DNA from: a virus
Reading direction: 5' to 3' (one strand)
DNA length: 45,478 nt
Virus record (IMG/VR): IMGVR_UViG_3300018476_000005
Span: 1-45,478 of that record
The notes beneath the pieces were generated by a model that ran no database searches, was not told the DNA's origin, and worked only from the letters and a program-made list of their open reading frames with translations. The first letter of the stretch is position 1. Each line of letters begins with the position of its first letter. A program made the position numbers and the translations under genes. Positions 5,388 through 12,233 of the stretch are shown here, one piece after another.

Positions 5388-6401
5388 ATGTCACGCGAAA
5401 CGATGGAATGGCTTAACACGAATACCCGCATCGGGTTCACCGATCGGCTGGGCAACGCCTGGCACCAGCGTCTCGGTAGCAGTAACCATTTCCCTGGCGC
5501 GGTGCCGCTCGGGGAGGTCGAATCCCTGTTCGCTTGGGATGCGTTGTCGGCCCCGGTGTATGTCGGGTCGCCGGACGGGATGTCCCTGCCCACGGTGGTG
5601 GAGGGACGTCAGGCAATTGTCCGGTCGGACACGGGCGCGGTGCTCGGGATCTTCACCGATGGCTACGAGGTGCACCAGTACCGCGATTGGCTGCTTACTC
5701 AGGTCGGCAACATTCTCGACGACAGCTTGCAGATCGGGTCGGCGGGTCTGTTGCGCAATGGTGCTCAGGCTTGGGTGTCGGTTGAGGTGCCGGAGTCGAT
5801 CACCACACCGGAGGGTGAAGTCTTCCGGCCGAATCTCCTGGCTTGTACGTCACACGATGGCAGTCTGGCCACCACGTTCAAGCGGGTGGTTACGCGGGTG
5901 GTGTGTGACAACACGATGGCGGCGGGTCTGGGCGAGGAAGGTCAACAGGTCAAGATCAAGCACTCCCGCTATAGCGGTCTGCGCATCGCCGAGGCACGAC
6001 ACGCGCTGGCCATGATCCACACCATTGCCGAGGACTACGCGGCGGAGTGTGCGAAGTTGTGCCGGATCGACGTCAGCGACAAGGCGTGGTCCTACTTCCT
6101 CAACGCCCACGCGCCGCTTGAGGTGAAGGGTGCAGAGAAGACGGGCGCCGCGCGGACGATCGCGCTCAATGAGCGGGAGAACCTGACGCAACTGTGGAAC
6201 GCCGACCCGCGTGTCGCGCCGTGGCGGGGTACCGCGTGGGGCGTGCTGCAAGCGGTGAACACGTTCACTCACCACATGTCGACGGTGAAGAACGCGCACC
6301 GACCTGAGCGCAACATGACGCGGGCCATTACGGGCGGCGTCGACAAGCTGGACCGTGGCACGGTCGCCACGTTGAACAAGGTTCTGGCGACGATCGCCTG
6401 A
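5388..6401 (+). CDS. DUF932 / phage-plasmid-like protein
   Basis: A 337-residue protein of the DUF932 (TIGR03299, phage/plasmid-like) family. It shows the family pattern of an N-terminal ETMEWLNTNTRIGFTDRLG, a beta-rich core (TGAVLGIFTDGYEVHQYRDW, EVFRPNLLACTSHDGSLATT), CDNTMAAGL, and the C-terminal helical RGTAWGVLQAVNTFTHHMST with an RAI motif. Members are widespread on plasmids and phages, often in large amounts and near replication or recombination genes; the biochemical role is unknown. ATG at 5388 follows GGGAGAT. It has its own promoter and a strong hairpin after it. Confidence 0.85.
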   Translation: MSRETMEWLNTNTRIGFTDRLGNAWHQRLGSSNHFPGAVPLGEVESLFAWDALSAPVYVGSPDGMSLPTVVEGRQAIVRSDTGAVLGIFTDGYEVHQYRDWLLTQVGNILDDSLQIGSAGLLRNGAQAWVSVEVPESITTPEGEVFRPNLLACTSHDGSLATTFKRVVTRVVCDNTMAAGLGEEGQQVKIKHSRYSGLRIAEARHALAMIHTIAEDYAAECAKLCRIDVSDKAWSYFLNAHAPLEVKGAEKTGAARTIALNERENLTQLWNADPRVAPWRGTAWGVLQAVNTFTHHMSTVKNAHRPERNMTRAITGGVDKLDRGTVATLNKVLATIA

Positions 6402-6402
6402 C

Positions 6403-6454
6403 GGGGTAGGCGGGGAGACCTGACATGGCTTAGATGCCAGGTCTCCCCTACCCC
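6403..6454 (+). terminator. Strong hairpin after the DUF932 gene
   Basis: GGGGAGACCTG pairs with CAGGTCTCCCC, extended across a 3-base bulge by GGGGTA/TACCCC, giving a 17-bp stem with a 15-base loop right after the stop. No U tract follows, so it may be a partial terminator or an mRNA 3'-end stabiliser rather than a classical intrinsic terminator. Confidence 0.55.
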
Positions 6455-6490
6455 GAGGAGCGTACACAAACACAAACGAGAGGCAGAGAG

Positions 6491-6703
6491 ATGTACTTCC
6501 GAATGTTCGTAGACAGTAGCGATGCGATCTTGACGGACGACACGACGAAGGAGATGTGCCGGCTGCTGGGTTTCACGGCCGGGATGATCGAACAGGGTTG
6601 GATGAACGGAGACCTGAGGGACGGCAACGGCAACAGGATCGGCCGTTGGTACCTGGAGACAAGCAAGGCCGCGCACGACGCAAGCGGTGATGGCGATGTC
6701 TGA
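6491..6703 (+). CDS. Small hypothetical early protein
   Basis: A 70-residue protein with MYFRMFVDSSDAILTDDT, an acidic and mainly helical middle (KEMCRLLGFTAGMIEQGW) and DGNGNRIGRWYLE. ATG at 6491 after AGAGGCAGAGAG. Its end overlaps the start of the Ku gene, so the two are probably translationally coupled, which makes it a candidate partner or regulator of Ku. No family recognised. Confidence 0.6.
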   Translation: MYFRMFVDSSDAILTDDTTKEMCRLLGFTAGMIEQGWMNGDLRDGNGNRIGRWYLETSKAAHDASGDGDV

Positions 6704-7526
6704 GAAGGTAGCGCCGGTCGCTAGCCGGTCGATGTGGAAGGGCTCGGTTAGTTTCGGTCTGGTCAGTGTCGGCGTGAGCGTGTACGCGGCGACTCAGGAC
6801 AACGACGTGAGCTTCAAGCAGATCCACGTTCACGACGACGGCGGTGTCGCGCTGGTGAAGCAGAAGCGGGTGTGCTCCGGGTGCGACACGGAGGTGGCTT
6901 TCGCTGACATCGGCAAGGGCGTCGACATGGGCGACCGGATCCTGCCGCTAAGCAAGGAGGATCTTGCTGGTGTGGCTTTGGAGTCGATGCGGACGATAGC
7001 GGTGCAGGAGTTTGTACCGCTGGCATCGGTGGATCCGATCATGCATGAACGTACGTACTTCCTGGCGCCGCAGGATAAGACGCACAGTAAGGCGTATGCG
7101 CTGCTGCGGGATGCGTTGACGGACACGGGCCGCGCGGGTGTGGTGAAGGTGGCTTTGCGGCAACGTGAACAGGTCGGCCTGCTGCATGTTCGGCCTGACG
7201 GTTGCGGCGGCACAGTGCTGGCCCTGACGACGTTGCGGTGGGCCGATGAGGTGCGGCACGCCGCTATGCCGATTCTGTCGAAGCTGCCGGGGTCGGAGCC
7301 TGCCGAGCTGGCGATGGCGAAGATGCTGGTGGAAAGCCTGGCGGCCGAGGCGTTTGTCCCGGACGGGTATGAGGATGGCTACCGCCACGCGCTGCAAGCG
7401 GTGATCGATGCGAAGATGGCGGGCCAGTCTCCGGTGCCGGCCATGCCGACGGAGAGCAACGTGTTGGATCTCATGTCGGCGCTGCGGGCCAGTGTGGAGC
7501 GGGCGCAGCAGGAGCGTGCGGCATGA
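6690..7526 (+). CDS. ku: Ku-like DNA end-binding protein
   Basis: A 278-residue homologue of bacterial Ku, the ring-shaped homodimer that threads onto double-strand DNA ends in non-homologous end joining and recruits LigD. The N-terminus has the family block SMWKGSVSFGLVSVGVSVY, followed by ATQDNDVSFKQIH, a CSGC pair (RVCSGCDTEVAFADIGKG) and LPLSKEDL. Later come DPIMHERTYFLAP, KAYALLRDAL and RAGVVKVALRQREQ. The length is normal, and the C-terminus is short, without the long basic tail of some bacterial Ku proteins. Phage Ku proteins are known in mycobacteriophages Omega and Corndog, where they are linked to genome circularisation. Starts at 6687 (GTG), 6690 or 6696 are possible. It overlaps the previous gene. 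Confidence 0.93.
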   Translation: MAMSEKVAPVASRSMWKGSVSFGLVSVGVSVYAATQDNDVSFKQIHVHDDGGVALVKQKRVCSGCDTEVAFADIGKGVDMGDRILPLSKEDLAGVALESMRTIAVQEFVPLASVDPIMHERTYFLAPQDKTHSKAYALLRDALTDTGRAGVVKVALRQREQVGLLHVRPDGCGGTVLALTTLRWADEVRHAAMPILSKLPGSEPAELAMAKMLVESLAAEAFVPDGYEDGYRHALQAVIDAKMAGQSPVPAMPTESNVLDLMSALRASVERAQQERAA

Positions 7527-7534
7527 CCGACCGT

Positions 7535-7571
7535 TTGGCCGACGCGGCCACCAACAATCACTCGGTATAGT
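7535..7571 (+). promoter_or_regulatory. Early promoter copy 4
   Basis: TTGGCCGAC at 7535-7543, 22 bases, TATAGT at 7566-7571. It begins 8 bases after the Ku stop and starts the run of small genes from 7601. The predicted transcription start near 7578 lies after the first in-frame ATG (7574) of the next gene, which supports 7601 as the true start of that gene. Confidence 0.7.
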
Positions 7572-7600
7572 CAATGAGTCCACAAGGGAAGGGACAAGCA

Positions 7601-7882
7601 ATGAACATAGGGCGGCAGTTGCAGGTGCAACGCATGAACGAGAAAGCGGATCGGGCGGCGCGGCGGGCGGCGCTTGAGGAGCAGAACCGGGAGCTACTGA
7701 CGCTGATCGCGGAGGCGAGCAAGGCGTACAACGAAGCGCTGGCGGAGGCTGACGAACATCGGGGCCGGCGGGATGCGTTGATCCGTGAGGCGTTGCTGAC
7801 GCCGATCCCCCGGGCGGAGATTGCGGTGGCGGCGGATCTGTCAGAGATCCGGTTGTTCAAGATCCGACACGAGGGAGGGTGA
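7601..7882 (+). CDS. Coiled-coil protein with C-terminal HTH-like segment
   Basis: A 93-residue protein. Residues about 5-70 are a long charged helix likely to form a coiled coil (EKADRAARRAALEEQNREL, then NEALAEADEHRGRRDALIRE). The C-terminus IPRAEIAVAADLSEIRLFKI resembles the AEIAxAAGLSxxRxxxI helix-turn-helix segment used by small actinobacterial DNA-binding proteins. ATG at 7601 is preceded by AAGGGAAGGGA and lies after promoter copy 4. Probably a DNA-binding accessory or regulatory protein. Confidence 0.7.
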   Translation: MNIGRQLQVQRMNEKADRAARRAALEEQNRELLTLIAEASKAYNEALAEADEHRGRRDALIREALLTPIPRAEIAVAADLSEIRLFKIRHEGG

Positions 7883-7887
7883 GAGCG

Positions 7888-8097
7888 ATGCCTGACACGA
7901 GAGCAGTAGCCATGACACATATGGGTTGGGAGGCCAGGTGCGGCTGGTGCGGCGAGACTTTCATCCCTAGTGGCCCGGAGGACACGGTTCATCTGGTGTG
8001 TGAGAACGGAGAGGAGTGCGGAGGCGAGGCCAGCGACATCTTTGAATGGGTTCAGGTTCGGGACCACACAAACCAGAGAGGGGAAACCAATGTCTGA
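7888..8097 (+). CDS. Small zinc-ribbon protein
   Basis: A 69-residue protein with CGWC (ARCGWCGETFIPSGP) and a second cysteine pair, C-E-N-G-E-E-C, forming a probable zinc knuckle. ATG at 7888 after GAGGGTGAGAG; a GTG at 7879 is an alternative. It overlaps the next gene by 8 bases. Probably nucleic-acid or protein binding; function unknown. Confidence 0.6.
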   Translation: MPDTRAVAMTHMGWEARCGWCGETFIPSGPEDTVHLVCENGEECGGEASDIFEWVQVRDHTNQRGETNV

Positions 8098-8332
8098 CAA
8101 GAACGCCGAGAAGCAGGCTACTGCCTACGTCGATGGCTACCGGGACGGTTGGCAGGACGCCCGGGACGTATCCAGGTCCGACCGTTCCGAGCGACCGGAT
8201 AGCTACCCGTTCAGTGTCGCGTACAGCGAAGCGGTGGAGCGCTGCAACGAACAGGGGCACTGGGGGCCGCCCATATCACAGGCGTGGCGGGACTGGATGA
8301 AGCACGGCGAGATCAGGCAGGAGGAGCGATGA
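8090..8332 (+). CDS. Small hypothetical protein
   Basis: An 80-residue protein starting MSDKNAEKQATAYVDGYRDG with a QDARD segment and a tryptophan-rich end (GPPISQAWRDWMKHG). ATG at 8090 with AGAGGGGAAA upstream, overlapping the previous gene by 8 bases and the next as ATGA. Function unknown. Confidence 0.65.
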   Translation: MSDKNAEKQATAYVDGYRDGWQDARDVSRSDRSERPDSYPFSVAYSEAVERCNEQGHWGPPISQAWRDWMKHGEIRQEER

Positions 8333-8565
8333 GTAACGAAGGCAGCACGAAAGGCTGGGCGTATGAGCCGGCCGATCCGACGATGGGGCGTTACACCGGG
8401 GAGGTGTACCACGAAGACTGCGATGCATGGGACGAGGAGAACGGTTACCACGCCGGGGTTACCGAGACGCGCGACAAGGTTTCCTGCGACGGGTGCGGCG
8501 CGTTCTTCTACCAGCCTGAGCCTGACTACGAACTGATGGCCGAGATGAGCGGAAGGCGGTACTGA
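8329..8565 (+). CDS. Small cysteine-containing protein
   Basis: A 78-residue protein with VYHEDCDAWDEENGY and SCDGCGAFFYQPEP. The His/Cys and CxxC residues could bind zinc. ATG start overlaps the previous stop as ATGA, and CAGGAGG lies upstream. Function unknown. Confidence 0.65.
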   Translation: MSNEGSTKGWAYEPADPTMGRYTGEVYHEDCDAWDEENGYHAGVTETRDKVSCDGCGAFFYQPEPDYELMAEMSGRRY

Positions 8566-8566
8566 G

Positions 8567-8836
8567 ATGAGCCACAACCGGCAGGAGACGAAACGAGCCT
8601 TCAATCTAGTTAAAGGGGATGTCGTCGACCTAGAGGGGTTTGATGTAGGCGAAGCCAATTCTCAGATCGTGCAATTCGAGTACGTAACTGTTGACTCCGT
8701 CAACGGCGGCTGGGCTGATGGCATGGCAGCGCCGGGGCAGGTGGTTCTGTACTCCGCGCAATCCCTAGCCGAACCCGTGATCTTGCCCTCTGACGCGCTC
8801 ATTCCAATAGCCCGACGCGAGAACGACGGGACGTGA
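8567..8836 (+). CDS. Hypothetical protein
   Basis: An 89-residue protein with RAFNLVKGDVVDLEGFDVG followed by a hydrophobic beta pattern (IVQFEYVTVDSVNGGW, GQVVLYSAQSLAEPVILP). This suggests a small beta-barrel similar to KOW/SH3-like folds. It starts one base after the previous stop and ends in a GTGA overlap. Function unknown. Confidence 0.6.
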   Translation: MSHNRQETKRAFNLVKGDVVDLEGFDVGEANSQIVQFEYVTVDSVNGGWADGMAAPGQVVLYSAQSLAEPVILPSDALIPIARRENDGT

Positions 8837-8844
8837 CGCACGCG

Positions 8845-9087
8845 ATGAGTGAGCGACGGATGACTAGGGAGAACGCGCCCGCGCTGCCGTGGGTTGACAG
8901 TATCGAAGAGATCATCATCGACGGCACCGACATCGGGATCGTTGGCTCGGGTGATGGCGAGCCATGTCGGGCGGAGCGCCGTGCGATGTGGGAAGCGGTG
9001 CAGGCGAAGCTACGGGGCGCCAGGTACCTCGCCCATATCTCCGATGATGAGGATCAGCGCATCCTTAGAAAGCACGACGGACCATGA
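8845..9087 (+). CDS. Hypothetical protein
   Basis: An 80-residue acidic protein (ATG at 8845; a GTG at 8833 overlaps the previous stop and would add four residues). It contains LPWVDSIEEIIIDGTDIGIV and a helical RAERRAMWEAVQAKLRGARY. It ends overlapping the next ATG as ATGA. Function unknown. Confidence 0.55.
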   Translation: MSERRMTRENAPALPWVDSIEEIIIDGTDIGIVGSGDGEPCRAERRAMWEAVQAKLRGARYLAHISDDEDQRILRKHDGP

Positions 9088-9509
9088 GCAGCAACGTTCC
9101 GATCCGGGCGTGTGCGGTGTGCGCCAGGATCCTGGACCACGCTGACGGCGCAGGCTATATGCACATGATCAGCGACGGGCATGTGGTGGTGCCGGTGGTG
9201 CCGTCGGAGATTCGTACGGACTACCGTTGCGATTTCTGCACCGCGCCGCATCCAACCTGGGTGCTGCCGGCGGACAGTTTCAAGGTGGCGGGGATACCAG
9301 CGGGCAGCGATGGCGGGTGGTCGGCGTGCGAGGCGTGTGCCGACCTGTTGCGCGCCGATGACTGGGCAGGTCTGGTCAGGCGGGCGATCCGTGAGTACGC
9401 GGTGTGGGCGGGGCATCCGATGCTGGCCGAGTCCCGCATGTTTCTAGCCCAGACGTACCGCCGGCTGTCATCGAAGGTGTCGGGTCCGTTGGAACGGATC
9501 GCGCGGTGA
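9084..9509 (+). CDS. Zinc-finger protein with three CxxC pairs
   Basis: A 141-residue protein with CAVC at residues 10-13, CDFC at 49-52 and CEAC at about 82-85. The context YRCDFCTAPHPTWVLPADSF followed by SDGGWSACEACADLL resembles a family of small proteins common in actinobacteria and their phages, with no known activity. The C-terminal half is helical (ESRMFLAQTYRRLSSKV). Coupled to both neighbours by ATGA and GTGA overlaps. Confidence 0.7.
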   Translation: MSSNVPIRACAVCARILDHADGAGYMHMISDGHVVVPVVPSEIRTDYRCDFCTAPHPTWVLPADSFKVAGIPAGSDGGWSACEACADLLRADDWAGLVRRAIREYAVWAGHPMLAESRMFLAQTYRRLSSKVSGPLERIAR

Positions 9510-9847
9510 GCGGGCTGGCGCTGGTGCTGCCGCACCGGGAACCTTCGGGGGCGGAGTGCTGGGCGTCCGATTCGGCGGTGCCGTGGCCACCTCGTACGGA
9601 TCGGTGTCGGGAGTGTGGCGCGGCGGGTGCGCTGCGGCCGTTGCTGTCGGGCCGGGAGGCGGCGAAGGCGGCGGGGGTGACCTATACGACGTGGCGGGAT
9701 TTCGGGGTGGATCGTAAACGTCCGTCGCCGGATTTTGTTGGGGCTGACCGGCACCAGTTTTGGTTGCCGGAAACGATTGAGTGTTGGAATCTGCGTCGTC
9801 CGATGCAGAAGGAAACGATCAGGAGGATTTTGCGATGCATGGATTAG
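9506..9847 (+). CDS. Helix-turn-helix DNA-binding protein
   Basis: A 113-residue protein with a GTG start overlapping the previous stop (GTGA). It has a CRECG pair (zinc-ribbon half), then LLSGREAAKAAGVTYTTWRD with a following wing region (DFVGADRHQFWLPETIEC), which resembles MerR/excisionase-type winged HTH domains. Proteins of this shape act as excisionases or local regulators, so this is one of three candidates for the recombination directionality factor of the serine integrase. That assignment is speculative. Confidence 0.6.
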   Translation: MSGLALVLPHREPSGAECWASDSAVPWPPRTDRCRECGAAGALRPLLSGREAAKAAGVTYTTWRDFGVDRKRPSPDFVGADRHQFWLPETIECWNLRRPMQKETIRRILRCMD

Positions 9848-10041
9848 TGCAAATACTGGCAGCGCAGGCGGAGTCGATGGAACGCATGTACATGAGTTCC
9901 CGTGCTAATCAGGCGGCGTTGGATCGGTTGACGTTTCAAATGGAGGCGGTGATCAAGGTGTTGACGAGCATGGCGGACAACGACCGGATGTATTACCGCA
10001 ACACTGACCCGTCAGCCCGGCCTCACTTGAAGGCGGTGTAA
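9835..10041 (+). CDS. Small helical protein
   Basis: A 68-residue protein, ATG at 9835 with GGAGG upstream, overlapping the preceding gene by 13 bases. It is almost entirely helical with heptad-like hydrophobics (VQILAAQAESMERMYM, LTFQMEAVIKVLTSMADND), so it is probably a small coiled-coil dimer. Function unknown. Confidence 0.6.
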   Translation: MHGLVQILAAQAESMERMYMSSRANQAALDRLTFQMEAVIKVLTSMADNDRMYYRNTDPSARPHLKAV

Positions 10042-10044
10042 GTG

Positions 10045-10362
10045 ATGGCCCGGTTTGTTTGTAAGACGTGCGGTGGGCGGTCGCCGGCTGGTATCGGCTA
10101 CGTGGCGGCCCCCGGTCAGGGCAGGCTCCCGGCACCTGACCCGGATTGTCGCTCGCCGCATTTCCGTCGGTCGGGGTCGGCGAGCTGGGGTCTGGTGGCG
10201 TGGGACTATCAGGACGCGCGCAATGCCATCGACATCCCGGGGGCGACGTTTGCCACGTATGACGCCGCGCGGGCGGCGATGTGGGCGCTGGTTGGACCGT
10301 GGCGTGAGATCACCGATTGGGCGTTGGATGTCCTGCCGCCCGGGAAGACATCACCGCAGTGA
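10045..10362 (+). CDS. Small zinc-ribbon protein, last gene of early rightward run
   Basis: A 105-residue protein beginning MARFVCKTCGGRSPAG, a half zinc ribbon, with another cysteine in PDCRSPHFRRSGS, and a helical, tryptophan-rich C-terminus (RAAMWALVGPWREITDWALD). It ends inside the 3' end of the convergent HNH nuclease gene (12-base overlap), marking the meeting point of the two early operons. Function unknown. Confidence 0.65.
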   Translation: MARFVCKTCGGRSPAGIGYVAAPGQGRLPAPDPDCRSPHFRRSGSASWGLVAWDYQDARNAIDIPGATFATYDAARAAMWALVGPWREITDWALDVLPPGKTSPQ

Positions 10363-10707
10363 CCACGCCCCGGGTTGCAGTATCCCTGTCTGCTTCCCGT
10401 GGCAGGACCCGCACAGTGGGCGCATCCGATACCAGGCGTCGGGGTCGGGGACTCGTTGAGCGAGGAGCTGGCGGCGGGAGGTGGGCCAGTGGTCGGGGTG
10501 GGCGGCGAGGCGACCGCACAGCGCGCAGGTCGGGTGGGCGGTCAGGAACGGTAGCCGGATCCGTTTGGCCCAGTGCCGGTCGTAGCCTTGCGCGTCGGAG
10601 GTGGGGGCCCGCTGCCGGCAGGTGGCGCATTTGCCGCGTTGTTTGTTGTCGCCGGCCATGCCGCCGCATCCGGGGGTGGTGCATCGGCGGCGGGGTTGGT
10701 TGGGCAT
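10351..10707 (-). CDS. HNH endonuclease
   Basis: A 118-residue HNH nuclease. It has two zinc-binding cysteine pairs at the start (CTTPGC, CATC), then CALCGRLAAHPDHWP, where the DH is the HNH histidine, and the second zinc pair plus final histidine in RPLCGSCHGKQTG. Small HNH proteins of this type cut DNA with a divalent metal and in many siphoviruses assist terminase-dependent packaging. Here it is the last gene of the leftward early operon, far from the terminase genes. It overlaps the end of the rightward operon. Confidence 0.85.
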   Translation of the reverse strand: MPNQPRRRCTTPGCGGMAGDNKQRGKCATCRQRAPTSDAQGYDRHWAKRIRLPFLTAHPTCALCGRLAAHPDHWPTSRRQLLAQRVPDPDAWYRMRPLCGSCHGKQTGILQPGAWSLR

Positions 10708-10829
10708 AGCGCGCCGCCTTCGTCATCGATGACACATGGGCCAGCGCATATTTCGCATTCGATGCGCAGACCTGCATGTCGCCGGTCGTTTGGCACACTT
10801 CTCCTATTGGTTCGGATGGTAACTGTCAC
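10542..10829 (-). CDS. Possible small cysteine protein overlapping HNH gene
   Basis: A minus-strand frame whose GTG at 10829 overlaps the upstream stop (GTGA), with a second GTG at 10796 behind AGGAGA. Its first part encodes RIECEICAGPCVIDDEGGAL, a convincing Cys pair, but the rest runs for about 165 bases out of frame inside the HNH gene and is proline/alanine-rich. It may be a short genuine gene with a long overlap, or an N-terminal piece joined to HNH by frameshifting. Low confidence. Confidence 0.35.
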   Translation of the reverse strand: MTVTIRTNRRSVPNDRRHAGLRIECEICAGPCVIDDEGGALCPTNPAADAPPPDAAAWPATTNNAANAPPAGSGPPPPTRKATTGTGPNGSGYRS

Positions 10830-11182
10830 TTCGCATTTCTGCCACGGGTATGTGATATGAGTTCGTATATGTCACCCGCGCGGTACCACGGCCCTTTTCC
10901 CCATTGCGTGTAAACCGTCAGCCCCCGCCGCTTGACGACCTGTGTCACGCTGTTGACCTTTATGCAGAGTAGTTCCGCCGCTTGCGTGCGGGTGATCAGT
11001 TCGTCTTCGGCGTACGCCTGGGGATGTGGGGCTATCCACGCCTCACCGCATCGCACCATCCAACGGTCAACCTGCGCTGTGATTTCCGGGTCGGCCATGA
11101 GCGCAACGGCGCGGTACATTTCAGCGATCCGGCGCAGCTTGGCCGGCATCGAATCCCCGCGCCACGGCCAACGGTCGGTCAC
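10826..11182 (-). CDS. Helix-turn-helix protein
   Basis: A 118-residue protein using a GTG at 11182 that overlaps the upstream stop as GTGA. An N-terminal helical part (KLRRIAEMYRAVALM) is followed by ELITRTQAAELLCIKVNSVT and a wing (TVYTQWGKGPWYRAGDIYEL), the pattern of HTH_17/excisionase-like domains. It could regulate the early region or serve as recombination directionality factor; neither can be decided from sequence. Confidence 0.65.
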   Translation of the reverse strand: MTDRWPWRGDSMPAKLRRIAEMYRAVALMADPEITAQVDRWMVRCGEAWIAPHPQAYAEDELITRTQAAELLCIKVNSVTQVVKRRGLTVYTQWGKGPWYRAGDIYELISHTRGRNAK

Positions 11183-11388
11183 GGCTCCCCCGTGCCATAG
11201 AACTCGCCGTCCGCATAGAACATCGGCCCGTATCGCTCGATCCAATTCCGGGCGCAACGTTCGGTTGCCTCATTGAGCACGATTCCGTCGAGGTCGAGAT
11301 CAACGGCGACCTGCCTGACAGCACGCTGCTGAGCACGCTCGGACAGGTCATCGAAGTCGAGCAGCTTTGGCTCGAAGTCATCGGTCAT
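11179..11388 (-). CDS. Small hypothetical protein
   Basis: A 69-residue acidic protein starting MTDDFEPKLLDFDDLSERAQ with helical segments (QQRAVRQVAVDLDLDGIVLN) and an aromatic end (WIERYGPMFYADGEFYG). Overlaps its neighbours by GTGA and ATGA. Function unknown. Confidence 0.65.
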   Translation of the reverse strand: MTDDFEPKLLDFDDLSERAQQRAVRQVAVDLDLDGIVLNEATERCARNWIERYGPMFYADGEFYGTGEP

Positions 11389-11831
11389 GACTTCCGCTCA
11401 TCCCCCCACCGGCAAGCCCACCCGTCAGCAGCGTACGGGGATCCGAACTGATGCTCTTTCGTGCACAACAGCTTGAGCGTTTCCCCTTCCCGCACGGTGG
11501 CGCACCGACTGTCATCGCAGCGGACCATCAGCCCCGTGTCGTAGGTGACAACGACATACGAGGACGCGGCCAGGAAGCGCGTGTCCACCACCTTCACGGT
11601 CCCGGTAGCAGGTTGCAGTCGGTGGTAGTCACCCATGAAAGGCCAGTATCCGAACCCCATGAAGGCCGCGAATATCAGGGTGCCGATGCCGATAATCACT
11701 CCCACATCCGCCAGGTCATCGGCCGTGATGAAGCACGCGACGACGGCGATTACGCCGGCAAGCATCAGGAGTATGGCAAGGGGCAGGCCGATAGTCATAG
11801 TGGGCAGCCATGCCCCGTTGTGGTCAATCAC
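11385..11831 (-). CDS. Small membrane protein
   Basis: A 148-residue protein with two predicted membrane helices near residues 13-35 (GLPLAILLMLAGVIAVVACF) and 43-62 (VGVIIGIGTLIFAAFMGFG). A C-terminal soluble beta-rich domain follows (TGTVKVVDTRFLAASSYVVV) with three or four cysteines (CDDSRCATVREGETLKLLC). GTG start overlapping the upstream gene by 8 bases. It belongs to a run of membrane proteins in this early operon. Function unknown; exclusion of other phages is one possibility. Confidence 0.7.
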   Translation of the reverse strand: MIDHNGAWLPTMTIGLPLAILLMLAGVIAVVACFITADDLADVGVIIGIGTLIFAAFMGFGYWPFMGDYHRLQPATGTVKVVDTRFLAASSYVVVTYDTGLMVRCDDSRCATVREGETLKLLCTKEHQFGSPYAADGWACRWGDERKS

Positions 11832-12003
11832 GGCGACGGAACCCCCGGAACGCCTCGCCTATCGCCGCACGCACATCATCGAGGTACCGCTCCCCGGCCG
11901 GTGTCAGGTAGCCGTCGTCATCAGACAACGCCGGGTCGGAGTCGAGGGTCTGCTCCACCTGTACGCACAACTCTTCGACCATGTCGTCGTAGCGTTGTCT
12001 CAT
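11824..12003 (-). CDS. Small acidic protein
   Basis: A 59-residue protein starting MRQRYDDMVEELCVQVEQTL, with DGYLTPAGERYLDDVRAAI and a basic end. Its YLTPAGERYLDD block is similar to VTPRGERHLRLL in the gene at 12230-12451, which suggests a shared ancestry. Start and stop overlap the neighbours (ATGA upstream, 8 bases downstream). Function unknown. Confidence 0.65.
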   Translation of the reverse strand: MRQRYDDMVEELCVQVEQTLDSDPALSDDDGYLTPAGERYLDDVRAAIGEAFRGFRRRD

Positions 12004-12233
12004 TTTTTAATCCACCCTTCGGCAACCGCAATAGCGTTCTCCAGATGCCTGCCAATCAGCCGGGCCAGGGCCGGGGTTAGTTCCACACCTTCTGCCTCGT
12101 CTTCGTTGAATCCGACATACAAGAAGATGGCGCCAGGGTCGGGGCGGGTGGCGCTGCGCCCGTAGTAGGCGTTGATACGCACATAGGCATCACCGATGTG
12201 TATGACGGTGTTCGACTGGTGTTCAGTTGTCAT
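12000..12233 (-). CDS. Small hypothetical protein
   Basis: A 77-residue protein with a beta-rich start (NTVIHIGDAYVRINAYYG), AIFLYVGFNEDEAEGVELTP and a C-terminal helix (ALARLIGRHLENAIAVAEG). Overlaps both neighbours by 4 bases. Function unknown. Confidence 0.65.
   Translation of the reverse strand: MTTEHQSNTVIHIGDAYVRINAYYGRSATRPDPGAIFLYVGFNEDEAEGVELTPALARLIGRHLENAIAVAEGWIKK

Noticed and set aside
7574-7600. Upstream ATG at 7574 as the start of the coiled-coil/HTH gene
   Set aside because: It lies only 2 bases after the -10 element of promoter copy 4 and before the expected transcription start, so it would not be on the transcript.
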